In this document: positions 9,868 through 21,579 of the stretch, piece after piece
How the letters are laid out: each line of letters opens with the position of its first letter
Position numbering within the stretch: position 1 is the stretch's first letter
NCBI RefSeq assembly: GCF_034059295.1
Contig: NZ_CP139141.1
Location: forward strand, 5,377,001 to 5,441,000
DNA length: 64,000 nt
Source: Pseudomonas sp. HR96
GTDB lineage: Bacteria > Pseudomonadota > Gammaproteobacteria > Pseudomonadales > Pseudomonadaceae
Direction of reading: 5' to 3'
Program-made: the position numbers and the translations under genes
The notes under the pieces: model-generated
Told to the model about the DNA's origin: nothing
What the model saw: the letters and a program-made list of their open reading frames with translations, nothing else
Databases searched by the model: none

Positions 9868-10613
9868 TTGCTGAAACGCCCCTCCAGGCGATGACGAGAA
9901 CCGGGGTGGATCAGGCGCGCTGCCGTGACTGGCTGGCGACCCGACCAGGTGCGCCGGCGAATCAGCAGGCACGGCTCGCCCAAGGGAATCTGCAGCAGCT
10001 CGCACTCGTCCGGCTCGGCCAGAATGGCCTCGACCACATGCTCACCCTCAGTCAAGGGCGCCACCTGGGAAAGATAAGCATAGGGCGTCTGCCGGCTGAA
10101 ATCCTGGCGCAGGTAGTCCGGGGCGACCAGCGCGTTGACGTAGCGGTCTTCGATCTGCACGGCGATGTCGTTCTCGTAGTGCACGATCACCGAATGGAAC
10201 ACTCGCTGGCCTTCGCGCATGTCCAGCGCCAGCGCGCGCTCGGAACCGGCCGCCTCCTCGCCCAGCAGCACCACCTTTGAGGTGTGCCGGTGCCCGCGCG
10301 AGGCGATCTCGTCGGCGATATTGTGCACCTCGAACAGCGCCGACTGGCTCTTGGGCTCGGCGACGAAGGTGCCCACACCTTGCATGCGCACCAGCAGCCC
10401 TTCGGCGGTCAGCTCGCGCAGGGCGCGGTTGATGGTCATGCGGCTGAACCCCAGCTGGTTGACCAGCTCGCTCTCCGACGGCACACGGTGGTGCGGCGGC
10501 CAGGTGCCGTTCTGGATCTGCTGGGCGATCATCAGTTTGACGCGCGCGTACAAAGGCGCCGGGCTGTCGCCCATCTGAGCGACCAGCGTGGAAACGGCAG
10601 GCGGAGTCGGCAC
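9864..10613 (-). CDS. hutC: HutC, GntR-family repressor of histidine utilisation genes
   Basis: This 249-residue regulator has an N-terminal winged helix (residues about 15-80; VPSESELVNQLGFSRMTINR is the recognition helix region) and a C-terminal UTRA ligand domain. The family ligand is urocanate, which causes release from DNA. Two matching palindromes lie near it: one before hutU and one between hutC and hutF, so it should repress both units and itself. It is divergent from hutF and overlaps hutD by 4 nt. Confidence 0.95.
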   Translation of the reverse strand: MPTPPAVSTLVAQMGDSPAPLYARVKLMIAQQIQNGTWPPHHRVPSESELVNQLGFSRMTINRALRELTAEGLLVRMQGVGTFVAEPKSQSALFEVHNIADEIASRGHRHTSKVVLLGEEAAGSERALALDMREGQRVFHSVIVHYENDIAVQIEDRYVNALVAPDYLRQDFSRQTPYAYLSQVAPLTEGEHVVEAILAEPDECELLQIPLGEPCLLIRRRTWSGRQPVTAARLIHPGSRHRLEGRFSK

Positions 10614-10669
10614 GGGAATTCCCTGTTCTGGATCTGAAGGCTGATGAAGATGGCCATAGCTTGCCGGAG

Positions 10670-10706
10670 TTTACCGAGCAGGCAAACGTCTGTATATGTA
10701 TATACA
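10670..10706 (+). promoter_or_regulatory. hutF promoter with overlapping HutC operator
   Basis: A sigma70-like pair TTTACC (10670) and TATATG (10693) is spaced 17 bp. The -10 lies within the palindrome TGTATATGTATATACA at 10691-10706, whose 7-bp arms are perfect and share the TGTA/TACA core with the hutU operator. HutC bound here would control hutF and, in the other direction, its own gene. Confidence 0.7.
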
Positions 10707-10727
10707 AATCTTCCTGATGAGGTGTCG

Positions 10728-12092
10728 ATGATGGCCGCCTTCTTTGCCGAACGCGCTCTGCTGCCCAGCGGCTGGGCTGAAAATGTCCGATTGCAGGTGG
10801 AGGGCGGGCAGATCAGCGCGATCCAGGCCAACGCCAGCCCCACTGGCGCCGAGCGCCTGGCCGGGCCGCTGTTGCCAGGCATGCCCAACCTGCATTCGCA
10901 CGCCTTCCAACGGGCCATGGCGGGCCTCGCCGAAGTAGCCGGCAACCCCAACGACAGCTTCTGGACCTGGCGCGACCTGATGTACCGCCTGGTGGGCAAG
11001 ATCAGCCCCGAGCAGCTGGAAGTCATCGCCCGCCAGCTGTACATCGAGATGCTCAAGGCCGGCTACACCTCGGTGGCCGAATTCCATTACGTGCACCACG
11101 ACCCCGCCGGCCAGCCCTACGCCGACCCCACCGAACTGGCTGCACGCATCAGCCAGGCCGCCGCCGGCAGCGGTATCGGCCTGACCCTGCTGCCCGTGCT
11201 GTACAGCCACGCAGGCTTCGGTGGCCAGGCGCCCAACGACGGCCAGCGCCGCTTCATCCACAGCACCGACAGCTACCTGGACCTGCACCAGCGCCTGGCG
11301 CCGCTGCTCGCCGCGCAACCGGCGCAGCGCCTGGGCCTGTGCTTTCACTCGCTGCGCGCGGTGACGCCGACACAGATCGAGCAGGTGCTGGCGGCGAGCG
11401 ATCGCAGCAGCCCGATTCACATCCACATCGCCGAGCAGCAGAAGGAAGTCGATGACTGCCTGGCCTGGAGCGGTCGCCGCCCCATCCAGTGGCTGTACGA
11501 GAACACGGCCGTGGACGCGCGCTGGTGCCTGGTGCATGCGACCCACGCCAATCCCGAGGAAGTCGGCCTGATGGCGCGCAGCGGGGCAGTGGCCGGGCTA
11601 TGCCTGACCACCGAGGCGAATTTGGGTGACGGCATCTTTCCGGCGGTGGATTTCATGGCCCAGGGCGGGCGCTGGGGTATTGGCTCCGACAGCCATGTTT
11701 CGCTGAGCGTGGTCGAGGAGCTGCGCTGGCTGGAGTATGGCCAGCGCCTGCGCGACCAGCGTCGCAACCGCCTGTATGGCGCCGAGCAACCCATGGTCGG
11801 GCGCACCCTGTTCGACGCCGCCCTGGCCGGTGGCGCCCAGGCGCTGGGCCAGCCGATCGGCAAGCTCGAGGTCGGCCAGCGCGCCGACTGGCTGGTGCTG
11901 GAGGGCAGCGACCCGTACATCGCCACGGCCAGCGGCGACGGTATCCTCAACCGCTGGCTGTTTGCCGGTGGCGACCGTCAGGTGCGCGATGTGATGGTCA
12001 ATGGCAAGTGGGTTGTGGTCGAGGGGCGGCATGCCGGCGAGGCGCAGAGTGCGGCGGCGTTTACCCGGGTGTTGCGCGAGATGCTGGGCTGA
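10728..12092 (+). CDS. hutF: Formimidoylglutamate deiminase
   Basis: This 454-residue amidohydrolase deaminates N-formimino-L-glutamate to N-formylglutamate, the substrate of HutG. Visible metal-site segments are GMPNLHSHAFQRAM near residue 50, CFHSLRAV, HIHIAEQ, VHATHAN and GIGSDSHVS. Two ATG codons stand in tandem; GAGG lies 5 nt before the first and 8 nt before the second, so either 10728 or 10731 may be used. Longer readings begin before the operator and are not credible. It is a single-gene unit divergent from hutCD. Confidence 0.95.
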   Translation: MMAAFFAERALLPSGWAENVRLQVEGGQISAIQANASPTGAERLAGPLLPGMPNLHSHAFQRAMAGLAEVAGNPNDSFWTWRDLMYRLVGKISPEQLEVIARQLYIEMLKAGYTSVAEFHYVHHDPAGQPYADPTELAARISQAAAGSGIGLTLLPVLYSHAGFGGQAPNDGQRRFIHSTDSYLDLHQRLAPLLAAQPAQRLGLCFHSLRAVTPTQIEQVLAASDRSSPIHIHIAEQQKEVDDCLAWSGRRPIQWLYENTAVDARWCLVHATHANPEEVGLMARSGAVAGLCLTTEANLGDGIFPAVDFMAQGGRWGIGSDSHVSLSVVEELRWLEYGQRLRDQRRNRLYGAEQPMVGRTLFDAALAGGAQALGQPIGKLEVGQRADWLVLEGSDPYIATASGDGILNRWLFAGGDRQVRDVMVNGKWVVVEGRHAGEAQSAAAFTRVLREMLG

Positions 12093-12132
12093 AAGCTCGG
12101 GGGCTGTGCTCCCGAGCCGATGAACCACAACC

Positions 12133-12714
12133 TTAGCGCAACGTCTTGATCTGCTCGTCCTCGGCCCGCCAGATCAGGCGGCTGGTGTCGTAGCCTTGCT
12201 GCCGAGCCTTGGCCAGCAGCTCCTCGCGCACTTCGCGGGTGACCTTGGGCGTGCGCGACAGCAGCCACAGGTATTTGCGGTCAGGGTTGCCGACTACGGC
12301 GACGTTGTAGTCGCGGTCAATGTACAGCACCCAGTACGCGCCCTTGGCCACGCCCGGCAGCAGGCGCGAGAACCAGTTGTCGAACCGCACCCAGAGCTTG
12401 TCGGTCTTGCCCGGCACCTGCGGCGAAGCGGTGCCCGTGATCTCGTCCCACTGGCCATCGGCCTTGCGGCAGCGGTTGAGCACGGCCACATTGCCGTCGG
12501 GCTTGAGCCCGTAGTGGGCCTCGGACTGCGCGCAATTGCGCTGGAAGAACATCGGCAGTCGCGCCAGCTCGTACCAGGTGCCCTGGTAACGCTGGAGGTC
12601 GACCTGGCCAACGGTGTTGGGCGGCTCCAGCTCGCCGCTGTGGCGGGTGGCGCACGCGGCCAGCAACAAGCCACCGGCGGCAACGGTCAGCAGGGCAATC
12701 GTGGATTTACGCAT
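12133..12714 (-). CDS. blc: Lipocalin lipoprotein Blc
   Basis: This 193-residue bacterial lipocalin is predicted to be anchored in the outer membrane. The N-terminus is a lipoprotein signal with lipobox LLAAC (Cys21), followed by VGQVDLQRYQGTWYELARLP, which carries the GxWYE lipocalin motif. The downstream strands KLWVRFDNWF and YWVLYIDRDYNVAVVG are typical. The family binds lysophospholipids or fatty acids and serves in envelope maintenance. The start at 12714 is preceded by AAGGA. It is convergent with hutF and divergent from the chemoreceptor gene. Confidence 0.94.
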   Translation of the reverse strand: MRKSTIALLTVAAGGLLLAACATRHSGELEPPNTVGQVDLQRYQGTWYELARLPMFFQRNCAQSEAHYGLKPDGNVAVLNRCRKADGQWDEITGTASPQVPGKTDKLWVRFDNWFSRLLPGVAKGAYWVLYIDRDYNVAVVGNPDRKYLWLLSRTPKVTREVREELLAKARQQGYDTSRLIWRAEDEQIKTLR

Positions 12715-12980
12715 AAGCAACGATCCTTGGCAGAGCAATTAAGGGCAGGCGCGCAAGGCGCACAATGCAGGTTAGAAGATCATTCGCGCGGGGGGTTCAA
12801 CCCGATGGCCCGCAACCACCCCGCGAACACCCTGCACCTGCCTCGCAACCACCTGTCAGCTGCGCGCCCGCTGCGGCTAAGCATTTGCCTGCGGCTGCCG
12901 ACACAGGTTGGCGCTCCAGCCCGGCTTCTGGCAGATTGCACGCCCTCCAAGAACAAGTCCTTCGCAGAACGATGCTCTAA

Positions 12981-14867
12981 ATGACCAAGAACCTGAAATT
13001 CAGCCACAAGATTCTGCTCGCCGCCGCCTTGATCGTCGCGGTGGCGTTCACCTGTTTCGTCCTGTTCAACGACTATCGTCAGCGCGAGACGCTGCGCGCC
13101 AGCACCGAAGCCTCGATGCGCGAGCTCGGCAGCCTGACCACGCGCAACATCCAGACCTGGCTCGACGGTCGTATCCAGCTGCTGGAGTCGCTGGCCCAGC
13201 AGGTGGGTGCCGACGGCAACGCCAACCTGCCGCGCGACGTCGGCCTGCCGGCCTATACCGGCAACTTCCAGCTGACCTATTTTGGCGGCCAGGACGGCGT
13301 GATGTTCTCGGTGCCAGCGGGCAACCGCCCAGCCGACTACGACCCGCGCGCCCGCGGCTGGTTCAAGGCGGCCAATGCCGCGCAGCAGACCATCGTCACC
13401 GAACCCTATGTCGCAGCCTCCTCCGGCAAGCTGGTGGTGACCGTGGCCAGCCCGGTGCGCCATGACGGCCAGTTCATCGGCGTGGCCGGTGCCGACATCG
13501 ACCTGTCGAGCATCAGCGCGACCATCAACTCGCTGAACTTCGGCGGCCATGGCCTTGCCTTCCTGGTCAGCCGCGAGGGCAAGATCCTCGTCCACCCCAC
13601 CAGCGCCCTGCAACTCAAGACCCTGAACGACGCCTATCCGGGCGGGGCACCGAGCATCGGCAGCGGCCTGCGTGAAGTGCAGGTCGACGGCAAGCGCCAG
13701 TTCATCACCTTCACCCACGTCGACGGCGTGCCTTCGGCCGACTGGTATGTGGCGCTGGTGCTCGACCAGGACGCCGCCTTCGCCATGCTTGGCGAGTTCC
13801 GCACCTCGGCTGCCGTGGCCACGGTCATCGCCGTGGTGGTGATCATCGCCCTGCTCGGCCTGCTGATCCGCCTGCTGATGGAGCCGCTGCATGTGATGGG
13901 CCGCGCCATGCGCGACATCGCCGAAGGCGAAGGCGACCTGACCCGGCGCCTGGAGATCCACGGCCAGGACGAGTTCGGCACCCTGGGCATGTCCTTCAAC
14001 CGCTTCGTCGAGCGTATCCACGAATCGATTCGCGAGGTGGCGTCCACCAGCGGCCAGGTCAACGAGGTGGCGCTGCGTGTGGTCGCCGCCTCCAACTCGT
14101 CGATGATCAACTCCGACCAGCAGGCCAGCCGCACCAGCAGCGTGGCTGCGGCCATCAACCAATTGGGCGCCGCCGCCCAGGAAATCGCCCAGAACGCCGC
14201 GCTGGCCTCGCAGCACTCCAGCGATGCGCGCAGCCAGGCCGAGGAAGGCCAGCAGGTGGTCAACCAGACCATCGAGGTGATGGGCCAGTTGTCACGCAAG
14301 ATCAGCGACTCGTGCGCCAACATCGAGGAACTGAACGCCAACACGGTGAACATCGGGCAGATTCTCGAAGTGATCACCAGCATTTCCCAGCAGACCAACC
14401 TGCTGGCGCTCAACGCGGCCATCGAAGCGGCCCGTGCCGGCGAGGCCGGGCGCGGCTTCGCGGTGGTCGCCGACGAGGTGCGCAACCTCGCCCATCGCAC
14501 CCAGGACTCGGCCCAGCAGGTGCAGAAGATCATCGAGCAGCTGCAGGTCGGCGCCCAGCAGGCGGTGGGCATCATGGTCGAAAGCCAGAGCCAGAGCGAA
14601 CACAGCGTCGGCATCGCCAACCAGGCCGGCGAGCGCCTGAGCGGCGTGACCCAGCGCATCGGCGAGATCGACGGCATGAACCAGTCGGTGGCCACCGCCA
14701 CGGAAGAACAGACCTCGGTGGTGGAGTCGATCAACGTCGACATCACCGAGATCAATACGCTGAATCAGGAAGGCGTGGAAAACCTGCAGGCGACCTTGCG
14801 CGCCTGCGCCGACCTTGAGCAGCAGGTCGGGCGGTTGAAGGGCTTGGTGGGCAGCTTCCGGATCTGA
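12981..14867 (+). CDS. Methyl-accepting chemotaxis protein with dCache ligand domain
   Basis: This 628-residue receptor has a membrane segment at about residues 11-30, a periplasmic double-Cache domain (about 35-270), a second membrane segment ([20 protein letters not shown]), a HAMP domain and a long signalling coiled coil. The tip motif [20 protein letters not shown] is intact. In the ligand domain [15 protein letters not shown] and GADIDL fit the amino-acid-binding dCache pattern (R, W, aromatic, Y, D), as in the PctA/PctB group, with Phe in place of one Tyr. It probably senses an amino acid. The start [10 protein letters not shown] has only a weak ribosome site. Confidence 0.93.
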   Translation: MTKNLKFSHKILLAAALIVAVAFTCFVLFNDYRQRETLRASTEASMRELGSLTTRNIQTWLDGRIQLLESLAQQVGADGNANLPRDVGLPAYTGNFQLTYFGGQDGVMFSVPAGNRPADYDPRARGWFKAANAAQQTIVTEPYVAASSGKLVVTVASPVRHDGQFIGVAGADIDLSSISATINSLNFGGHGLAFLVSREGKILVHPTSALQLKTLNDAYPGGAPSIGSGLREVQVDGKRQFITFTHVDGVPSADWYVALVLDQDAAFAMLGEFRTSAAVATVIAVVVIIALLGLLIRLLMEPLHVMGRAMRDIAEGEGDLTRRLEIHGQDEFGTLGMSFNRFVERIHESIREVASTSGQVNEVALRVVAASNSSMINSDQQASRTSSVAAAINQLGAAAQEIAQNAALASQHSSDARSQAEEGQQVVNQTIEVMGQLSRKISDSCANIEELNANTVNIGQILEVITSISQQTNLLALNAAIEAARAGEAGRGFAVVADEVRNLAHRTQDSAQQVQKIIEQLQVGAQQAVGIMVESQSQSEHSVGIANQAGERLSGVTQRIGEIDGMNQSVATATEEQTSVVESINVDITEINTLNQEGVENLQATLRACADLEQQVGRLKGLVGSFRI

Positions 14868-14886
14868 TTCCAGGCCTCTAAAAAAA

Positions 14887-14943
14887 GCTCGGGGGCTCTG
14901 CCCCCTCCCACGGTCGATGTGGGAGGGGGCAGAGCCCCCGAGC
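14887..14943. repeat. REPIN: perfect 25-bp inverted repeat, also a likely bidirectional terminator
   Basis: Two REP copies (GCTCGGGGGCTCTGCCCCCT type) face each other with a 7-nt loop, giving 25 perfectly paired bases. It sits between the convergent genes for the chemoreceptor and fbp. The same GTGGGAGGGGGC..GCCCCCGA sequence recurs across the window. Confidence 0.85.
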
Positions 14944-14967
14944 ATTTCCGGGCCAGCCCGCAAGATC

Positions 14968-15975
14968 TTACTGGTGATAGCCCGTCACGCGATCAACCTC
15001 TTCCTTGGAACCCAGGAACACCGCCACGCGCTGGTGCAGGCCTTCGGGCTGGATGTCGAGGATGCGCTGGTGGCCGTCGGTGGACTTGCCGCCGGCCTGT
15101 TCCACCAGGAACGACATCGGGTTGGCTTCGTACATCAGGCGCAGCTTGCCCGGCTTGGATGGATCGCGACCGTCGCGCGGGTACATGAACAGCCCGCCGC
15201 GGGTCAGGATACGGTGCACGTCGGCCACCATCGCCGCCACCCAGCGCATGTTGAAGTCTTTCTTCAGCGGGCCTTCCTTGCCGGCCATCAGCTCGTCGAC
15301 ATAGCGCTTCACCGGTTCTTCCCAGTGGCGCTGGTTGGACATGTTGACGGCGAATTCCTGGGTGCTGGCTGGAATCGAGATGTCTTCGTGGGTCAGCACG
15401 AAACTGCCCATTTCGCGGTCCAGGGTGAAGCCGCGCACGCCGTTGCCGAGGGTCAGCACCAGCATGGTCTGCGGGCCGTAGATAGCATAACCGGCAGCGA
15501 CCTGCTCGGTGCCTGGCTGCAGGAAGGCCTTCTCGTTGAGCGGCTCGTTCTGGGTCAGGTATTCGTTGGGGCAACGCAGCACCGAGAAGATGGTGCCGAC
15601 CGGGGCGTTGATGTCGATGTTCGACGAGCCGTCCAGCGGGTCGAATACCAGCAGGTAGGCGCCTTTGGGGTACTTGCCGGGGATCTGGTAGGCGTTGTCC
15701 ATTTCTTCGGACGCCATGCCGGCCAGGGTGCCGCCCCACTCGTTGGCTTCCAGCAGGATGTCGTTGGACATGACGTCCAGCTTCTTCTGCACTTCGCCCT
15801 GCACGTTCTCGGTGCCCATGCTGCCTAGCACGCCGCCCAGGGCGCCTTTGGACACAGCGTGGCTGATCTCTTTGCAAGCGCGCGCCACCACTTCGATGAG
15901 GAAGCGCAGATCGGCAGGCGTGTTGTTGCTGCGGGTCTGCTCGATCAAATAGCGACTCAGGGTAACGCGGGACAT
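14968..15975 (-). CDS. fbp: Fructose-1,6-bisphosphatase class I
   Basis: This 335-residue enzyme of gluconeogenesis hydrolyses fructose 1,6-bisphosphate. Its length and the segments [13 protein letters not shown], the metal-binding [23 protein letters not shown] and the substrate-contact [20 protein letters not shown] are those of class I enzymes. The start [13 protein letters not shown] at 15975 is the family start. It is convergent with the chemoreceptor gene, from which the REPIN separates it, and has no operon partner. Confidence 0.97.
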   Translation of the reverse strand: MSRVTLSRYLIEQTRSNNTPADLRFLIEVVARACKEISHAVSKGALGGVLGSMGTENVQGEVQKKLDVMSNDILLEANEWGGTLAGMASEEMDNAYQIPGKYPKGAYLLVFDPLDGSSNIDINAPVGTIFSVLRCPNEYLTQNEPLNEKAFLQPGTEQVAAGYAIYGPQTMLVLTLGNGVRGFTLDREMGSFVLTHEDISIPASTQEFAVNMSNQRHWEEPVKRYVDELMAGKEGPLKKDFNMRWVAAMVADVHRILTRGGLFMYPRDGRDPSKPGKLRLMYEANPMSFLVEQAGGKSTDGHQRILDIQPEGLHQRVAVFLGSKEEVDRVTGYHQ

Positions 15976-16150
15976 GGGCGACTCCGGATACAAGAGGGGG
16001 AGGGAAAACCCGCGCAGTCTACAGACTGGGCGGATAGCTGACGAGTCAAAGACCAAAGCATAGCGCCACTACGCAAGCAGGGTACCAGGGTCGTGTGTCC
16101 GATGAATGTCATGGCAGCCGCCGATAGGACCGGTGCGGCTGGCCAAGAGT

Positions 16151-17560
16151 TCAGCGCGGCCGCGCCGAACGGGCCCGGCCCAGGCTCCAGGCCATCGCCA
16201 CCAGTAGCAAGGCAGCCACCACCAGCCCCGCCCACAACGCCGCGTGCGCCCACCCGGGCAGGCCGGCGGCCGGCGCAGCGCTGGCAGGCGCCGGTGCCAC
16301 GGCCGCGGCTGCCGGCAGGGGCGCAGCGGGTTTCAGCGGCGCGGCCACCACCACGTGCGCCTGCCCGGCCGCGCCGACGTCCACCGGCGCCACCGGGGCG
16401 CCGCGCACGGTGCTGTTGCCCAGGGCCAGGGTGAACGGCGGCTTGCCTTCACCCTTGAACAGCACCTGCACGGCGTGGGTGGCCACTTCCAGGCGCGGCA
16501 CGGCCGAGCCCAGGCCGCCACCACGGTCGTCCACCTGCAGCATGATCTGGCGCAGGGTCTGACCTGGCAGCGCCAGTTGATCCTGAACGAAGTCCTGGCC
16601 ATTCTGCGCCAGCCGATACAGCAGGCCGTTCTGCAGCGGCTGCCAGCTGCCGCCGGCTTCGCTGCGACCATACACCGCCACCGGTGCCAGGCTGTTGGAC
16701 TGCTCCACCAGCACCTTGATGCGCTCCACCGCCAGCGCCGCCGGCAGTTGCCAGATGTATTCGTTGGGCTTGTCGCTGCGCCCGGCCACCGGCTCCGACC
16801 AGGTCAGCGGCATGGCGGCGGCATTGGAGATGTCACTGGTGACCTGCACCGAGGTGAGGATGGGCGCTGCCTGCGGGCTTTTCCACAGCAGGCGCAGGTA
16901 GCGCGCCGGGCGCGCGGCGAGGTCGACGTCGTGCTGCTCGATGCGCTCGTCGGCAAAGGAGAATCGCCCGACCTGGCCATCGCCCCAGGGTTGCCATTGC
17001 TTGAGGTCATCGCTGGCCTCGATGCTGAAATGCTGGAAACCTTCACGCTCGCTGGTCCAGTCGAAATTCAGGTGAATGAGTGGCGCCTTGATGGCGCTGG
17101 TATCGAGCAGCCAGCCGCGCAGGATCTCTTCGCCCGCTTCCAGTTCCTCATTGGGCTGCACGTCGCTGACGCTGCCATTGCCAGCCAGCTGCACGCGCAC
17201 ATCAGGCACCCGCCGGCTAGCTTCGGCGGCGTCGTACAAGGGGAACCACTTGACCCCAGCCTGGGCTTCGCCATAGGCGTGGGCGGCAGTGGGACGCGCG
17301 ATGAAATAGGGTTGTGGCTGGCCTGCGGCATCGAACACGCGCAGGTCGCCGAGATCGGCCTGATGCGCCAGCAGTTGCGCGCTCAGGGGTAGATCGAGGT
17401 GGTACCAAGGCCCGGCGCCTTCGGCAGCCAGTGGCCATTGCCGGGCGAAATCCGCCGGGCGCGGGGCACTGCCTTCGGCCAGCGCCGCGCTCGACAGCAG
17501 CGAACACAGCGCCAGCACGGCGACTCGCCAGGCTCTGGATGTGCATTGCGACCTGATCAC
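16151..17560 (-). CDS. DUF3999 family secreted, membrane-anchored protein
   Basis: This 469-residue protein has an N-terminal signal (VAVLALCSLLSSAALA), a long periplasmic region of discoidin-like beta segments (DVRVQLAGNG, HFSIEASDDLKQWQPWGDG, PARYLRLLWKS), a Pro/Ala-rich linker near residues 395-430 and one C-terminal membrane helix. That is the DUF3999 layout; no function is established. In many pseudomonads the gene follows one for a DUF2339 multispanning protein (from memory); no such gene lies next to it here. It begins with GTG, supported by GAGGAGT about 9 nt upstream. Confidence 0.8.
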   Translation of the reverse strand: MIRSQCTSRAWRVAVLALCSLLSSAALAEGSAPRPADFARQWPLAAEGAGPWYHLDLPLSAQLLAHQADLGDLRVFDAAGQPQPYFIARPTAAHAYGEAQAGVKWFPLYDAAEASRRVPDVRVQLAGNGSVSDVQPNEELEAGEEILRGWLLDTSAIKAPLIHLNFDWTSEREGFQHFSIEASDDLKQWQPWGDGQVGRFSFADERIEQHDVDLAARPARYLRLLWKSPQAAPILTSVQVTSDISNAAAMPLTWSEPVAGRSDKPNEYIWQLPAALAVERIKVLVEQSNSLAPVAVYGRSEAGGSWQPLQNGLLYRLAQNGQDFVQDQLALPGQTLRQIMLQVDDRGGGLGSAVPRLEVATHAVQVLFKGEGKPPFTLALGNSTVRGAPVAPVDVGAAGQAHVVVAAPLKPAAPLPAAAAVAPAPASAAPAAGLPGWAHAALWAGLVVAALLLVAMAWSLGRARSARPR

Positions 17561-17654
17561 TAGACGTTACTCCTCGCCGGCATGATCGATATCCCTGAGA
17601 GCTCAGGCTCCAGTATATCGATCTGCCAGTACGGAATCACGCCGCTGATCGGCG

Positions 17655-20102
<2,448 letters not shown>

Positions 20103-20241
20103 TCGGACGTCCTCGGGGGGAAGATTGCGGTTTTGGGAATTCGATTTATCAGAGCCTAGACGGTCTGACAGGAGGTGGGGGCCCGGGTTCGACCTTTTAT
20201 GCCTCGAAGGGCTTAAACCGGCGCTATCCGGCAAATGGTTG

Positions 20242-20269
20242 TTCACAAATTCACCAACCCCGGTATGAT
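20242..20269 (+). promoter_or_regulatory. Sigma70-like promoter before ykgJ
   Basis: TTCACA and TATGAT are spaced 16 bp and end about 30 bp before the ykgJ start. Confidence 0.5.
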
Positions 20270-20299
20270 CGCGCGCCTGCTGCTCCCCTACCGCGATAG

Positions 20300-20710
20300 A
20301 TGCCGACCATGATGAGACCCTCCCTGATTGCCGCCGCCGAGCTGGACCGCCTCGACACCTGGCAAAAATACAGCGCGCCGATGTGCGGCGCGTGCATTTC
20401 CAGCTGCTGCACCTTGCCGGTGGAAGTGAAGATCAAGGACTTGATCCGGATTGGCGTGGTCGATGAATTCGAGATGGGTGAGCCACCGAAGAACATTGCC
20501 AAGCGTTTGCAGAAGGACGGGATCGTCGAGCGCTTCAACCAGAAGACCGGGATCTTTACCTTGCAGCGCATGAGTAACGATGACTGCCTTTATCTGGATC
20601 GCAAGAGCCGGATGTGCACCATCTATGACAAGCGTCCGGATACTTGTCGGAATCATCCGAAGATCGGGCCGCGGCCGGGGTATTGCGCGTACAAGCCGAA
20701 GACGGCCTAA
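20300..20710 (+). CDS. YkgJ-family cysteine cluster protein
   Basis: This 136-residue cytoplasmic protein carries the UPF0153/YkgJ zinc- or iron-binding cluster: CGACISSCC near residue 29, then C in DDCLYLD, CTIYDKRPDTC and a final YCAY. Such cysteine spacing suggests a bound metal or iron-sulfur centre; the cellular role is unknown. An ATG five codons downstream (MRPSLIAAAELDR) is an alternative start. It stands alone between glgP and a repeat-rich region. Confidence 0.88.
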   Translation: MPTMMRPSLIAAAELDRLDTWQKYSAPMCGACISSCCTLPVEVKIKDLIRIGVVDEFEMGEPPKNIAKRLQKDGIVERFNQKTGIFTLQRMSNDDCLYLDRKSRMCTIYDKRPDTCRNHPKIGPRPGYCAYKPKTA

Positions 20711-20754
20711 GAGCCCCTCCCCGCTGGTGATCTGCTGTGCTGTAAATGTGGCTC

Positions 20755-20820
20755 TTGATCTTGATGTAGCTTTTGATCTTGATCTTGATCTGCTTTTGAT
20801 CTTGATCTTGATCTTGATCT
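20755..20820. repeat. GATCTT-type short tandem repeats, left flank of the inverted repeat
   Basis: Repeated TTGATCTTGATC blocks, interrupted by GCTTTTGATC, abut the left arm of the long inverted repeat. Their complement, GATCAA, is the core of the tandem array on the right flank. Confidence 0.75.
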
Positions 20821-21379
20821 ACCGCGACTTCAGCAGGCCGAACGGAGCAGCGCGGGAGTGGTGGCGCGAGGCAGGAGCCGAGCGAGCGCCGCGCGGCCAG
20901 GGACGGCCGCTCGGCGCGTACGCTACGGAGCGATGTGGAGTGAGGGAACCCGGAGCGAAGCGTAGGGCCAATGAATGGAGCGGAGGCCTTTTGGTTACTT
21001 TTGGGCCTTTCCAAAAGTGACTCGCCGTAAGGGCGAAAGGGGCCTTGAGCCGCGTTGGAGATGCCGGATAAGCTTCGATATCGCAGTAGCGACCCTTTGA
21101 TTTTTAAGCTAATCCATTTGCTAAAGTGGTGCTAAATCACCTTTTCGCCCTTACGGCGACTCACTTTTGGAAAGGCCCAAAAGTAAGCAAAAGGCCTCCG
21201 CTCCATTCATTGGCCCTCCACTTCGCTACGCTACGTTACGGGTTCCCTCCTTACGCATCGCTCCGTGGCGTACGCGCCGAGCGGCCGTCCCTGGCCGCGC
21301 GGCGCTCGCTCGGCTCCTGCCTCGCGCCACCACTCCCGCGCTGCTTCAGTCGGCCTGCTGAAGTCGCGGCAGATCAAGA
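20821..21379. repeat. Long imperfect inverted repeat, about 220-bp arms, non-coding
   Basis: The left arm (about 20821-21040) and right arm (about 21141-21379) are near-complements around a spacer of roughly 100 bp. Matching ends are CCGCGACTTCAGCAGGCC and GGCCTGCTGAAGTCGCGG. Matching inner edges are CTCGCCGTAAGGGCGAAA and TTTCGCCCTTACGGCGA. The arms hold no credible gene. Elements containing this CGCCCTTACGGCG / AAAGGCCCAAAAGTAA sequence are common in intergenic DNA of P. putida and P. fluorescens (from memory). It resembles a non-autonomous mobile element; no transposase is present. Confidence 0.75.
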
Positions 21380-21492
21380 TCAAAAGCCAGATCAAAAGCC
21401 ACATCAAAAGCCAGATCAAAAGCCGGATCAAAAGCCGGATCAAAAGCCGGATCAAAAGCCGGATCAAAAGCCAGATCAAAAGCCACATTTGA
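21371..21492. repeat. 12-bp tandem repeat GATCAAAAGCCG, about ten copies
   Basis: About ten head-to-tail units of GATCAAAAGCC plus G or A follow the right arm of the long inverted repeat. Two units read CATCAAAAGCC. The period is a multiple of three, so a frame stays open through it, but the translation (IKSQIKS...) is only low-complexity sequence. Confidence 0.85.
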
Positions 21493-21521
21493 AGCAAAGC
21501 AGATTGCTGAAATTTGGGCAT

Positions 21522-21562
21522 AAAAAAACCCCCGAACCTTGCGGTTCGGAGGGCTTTTTATA
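21522..21562 (-). terminator. Rho-independent terminator of typA
   Basis: On the minus strand CCCTCCGAACC and GGTTCGGGGG pair around GCAA and are followed by seven T. The stem is also preceded by a run of A/T, so it may act in both directions. It starts just after the typA stop. Confidence 0.9.
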
Positions 21563-21579
21563 TTGCTGGAACTAACGAA

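Noticed and set aside
21126..21575. 149-codon frame through the inverted repeat and the GATC array
   Set aside because: Its C-terminal half is only translated tandem repeat and the rest lies in the inverted-repeat arm.
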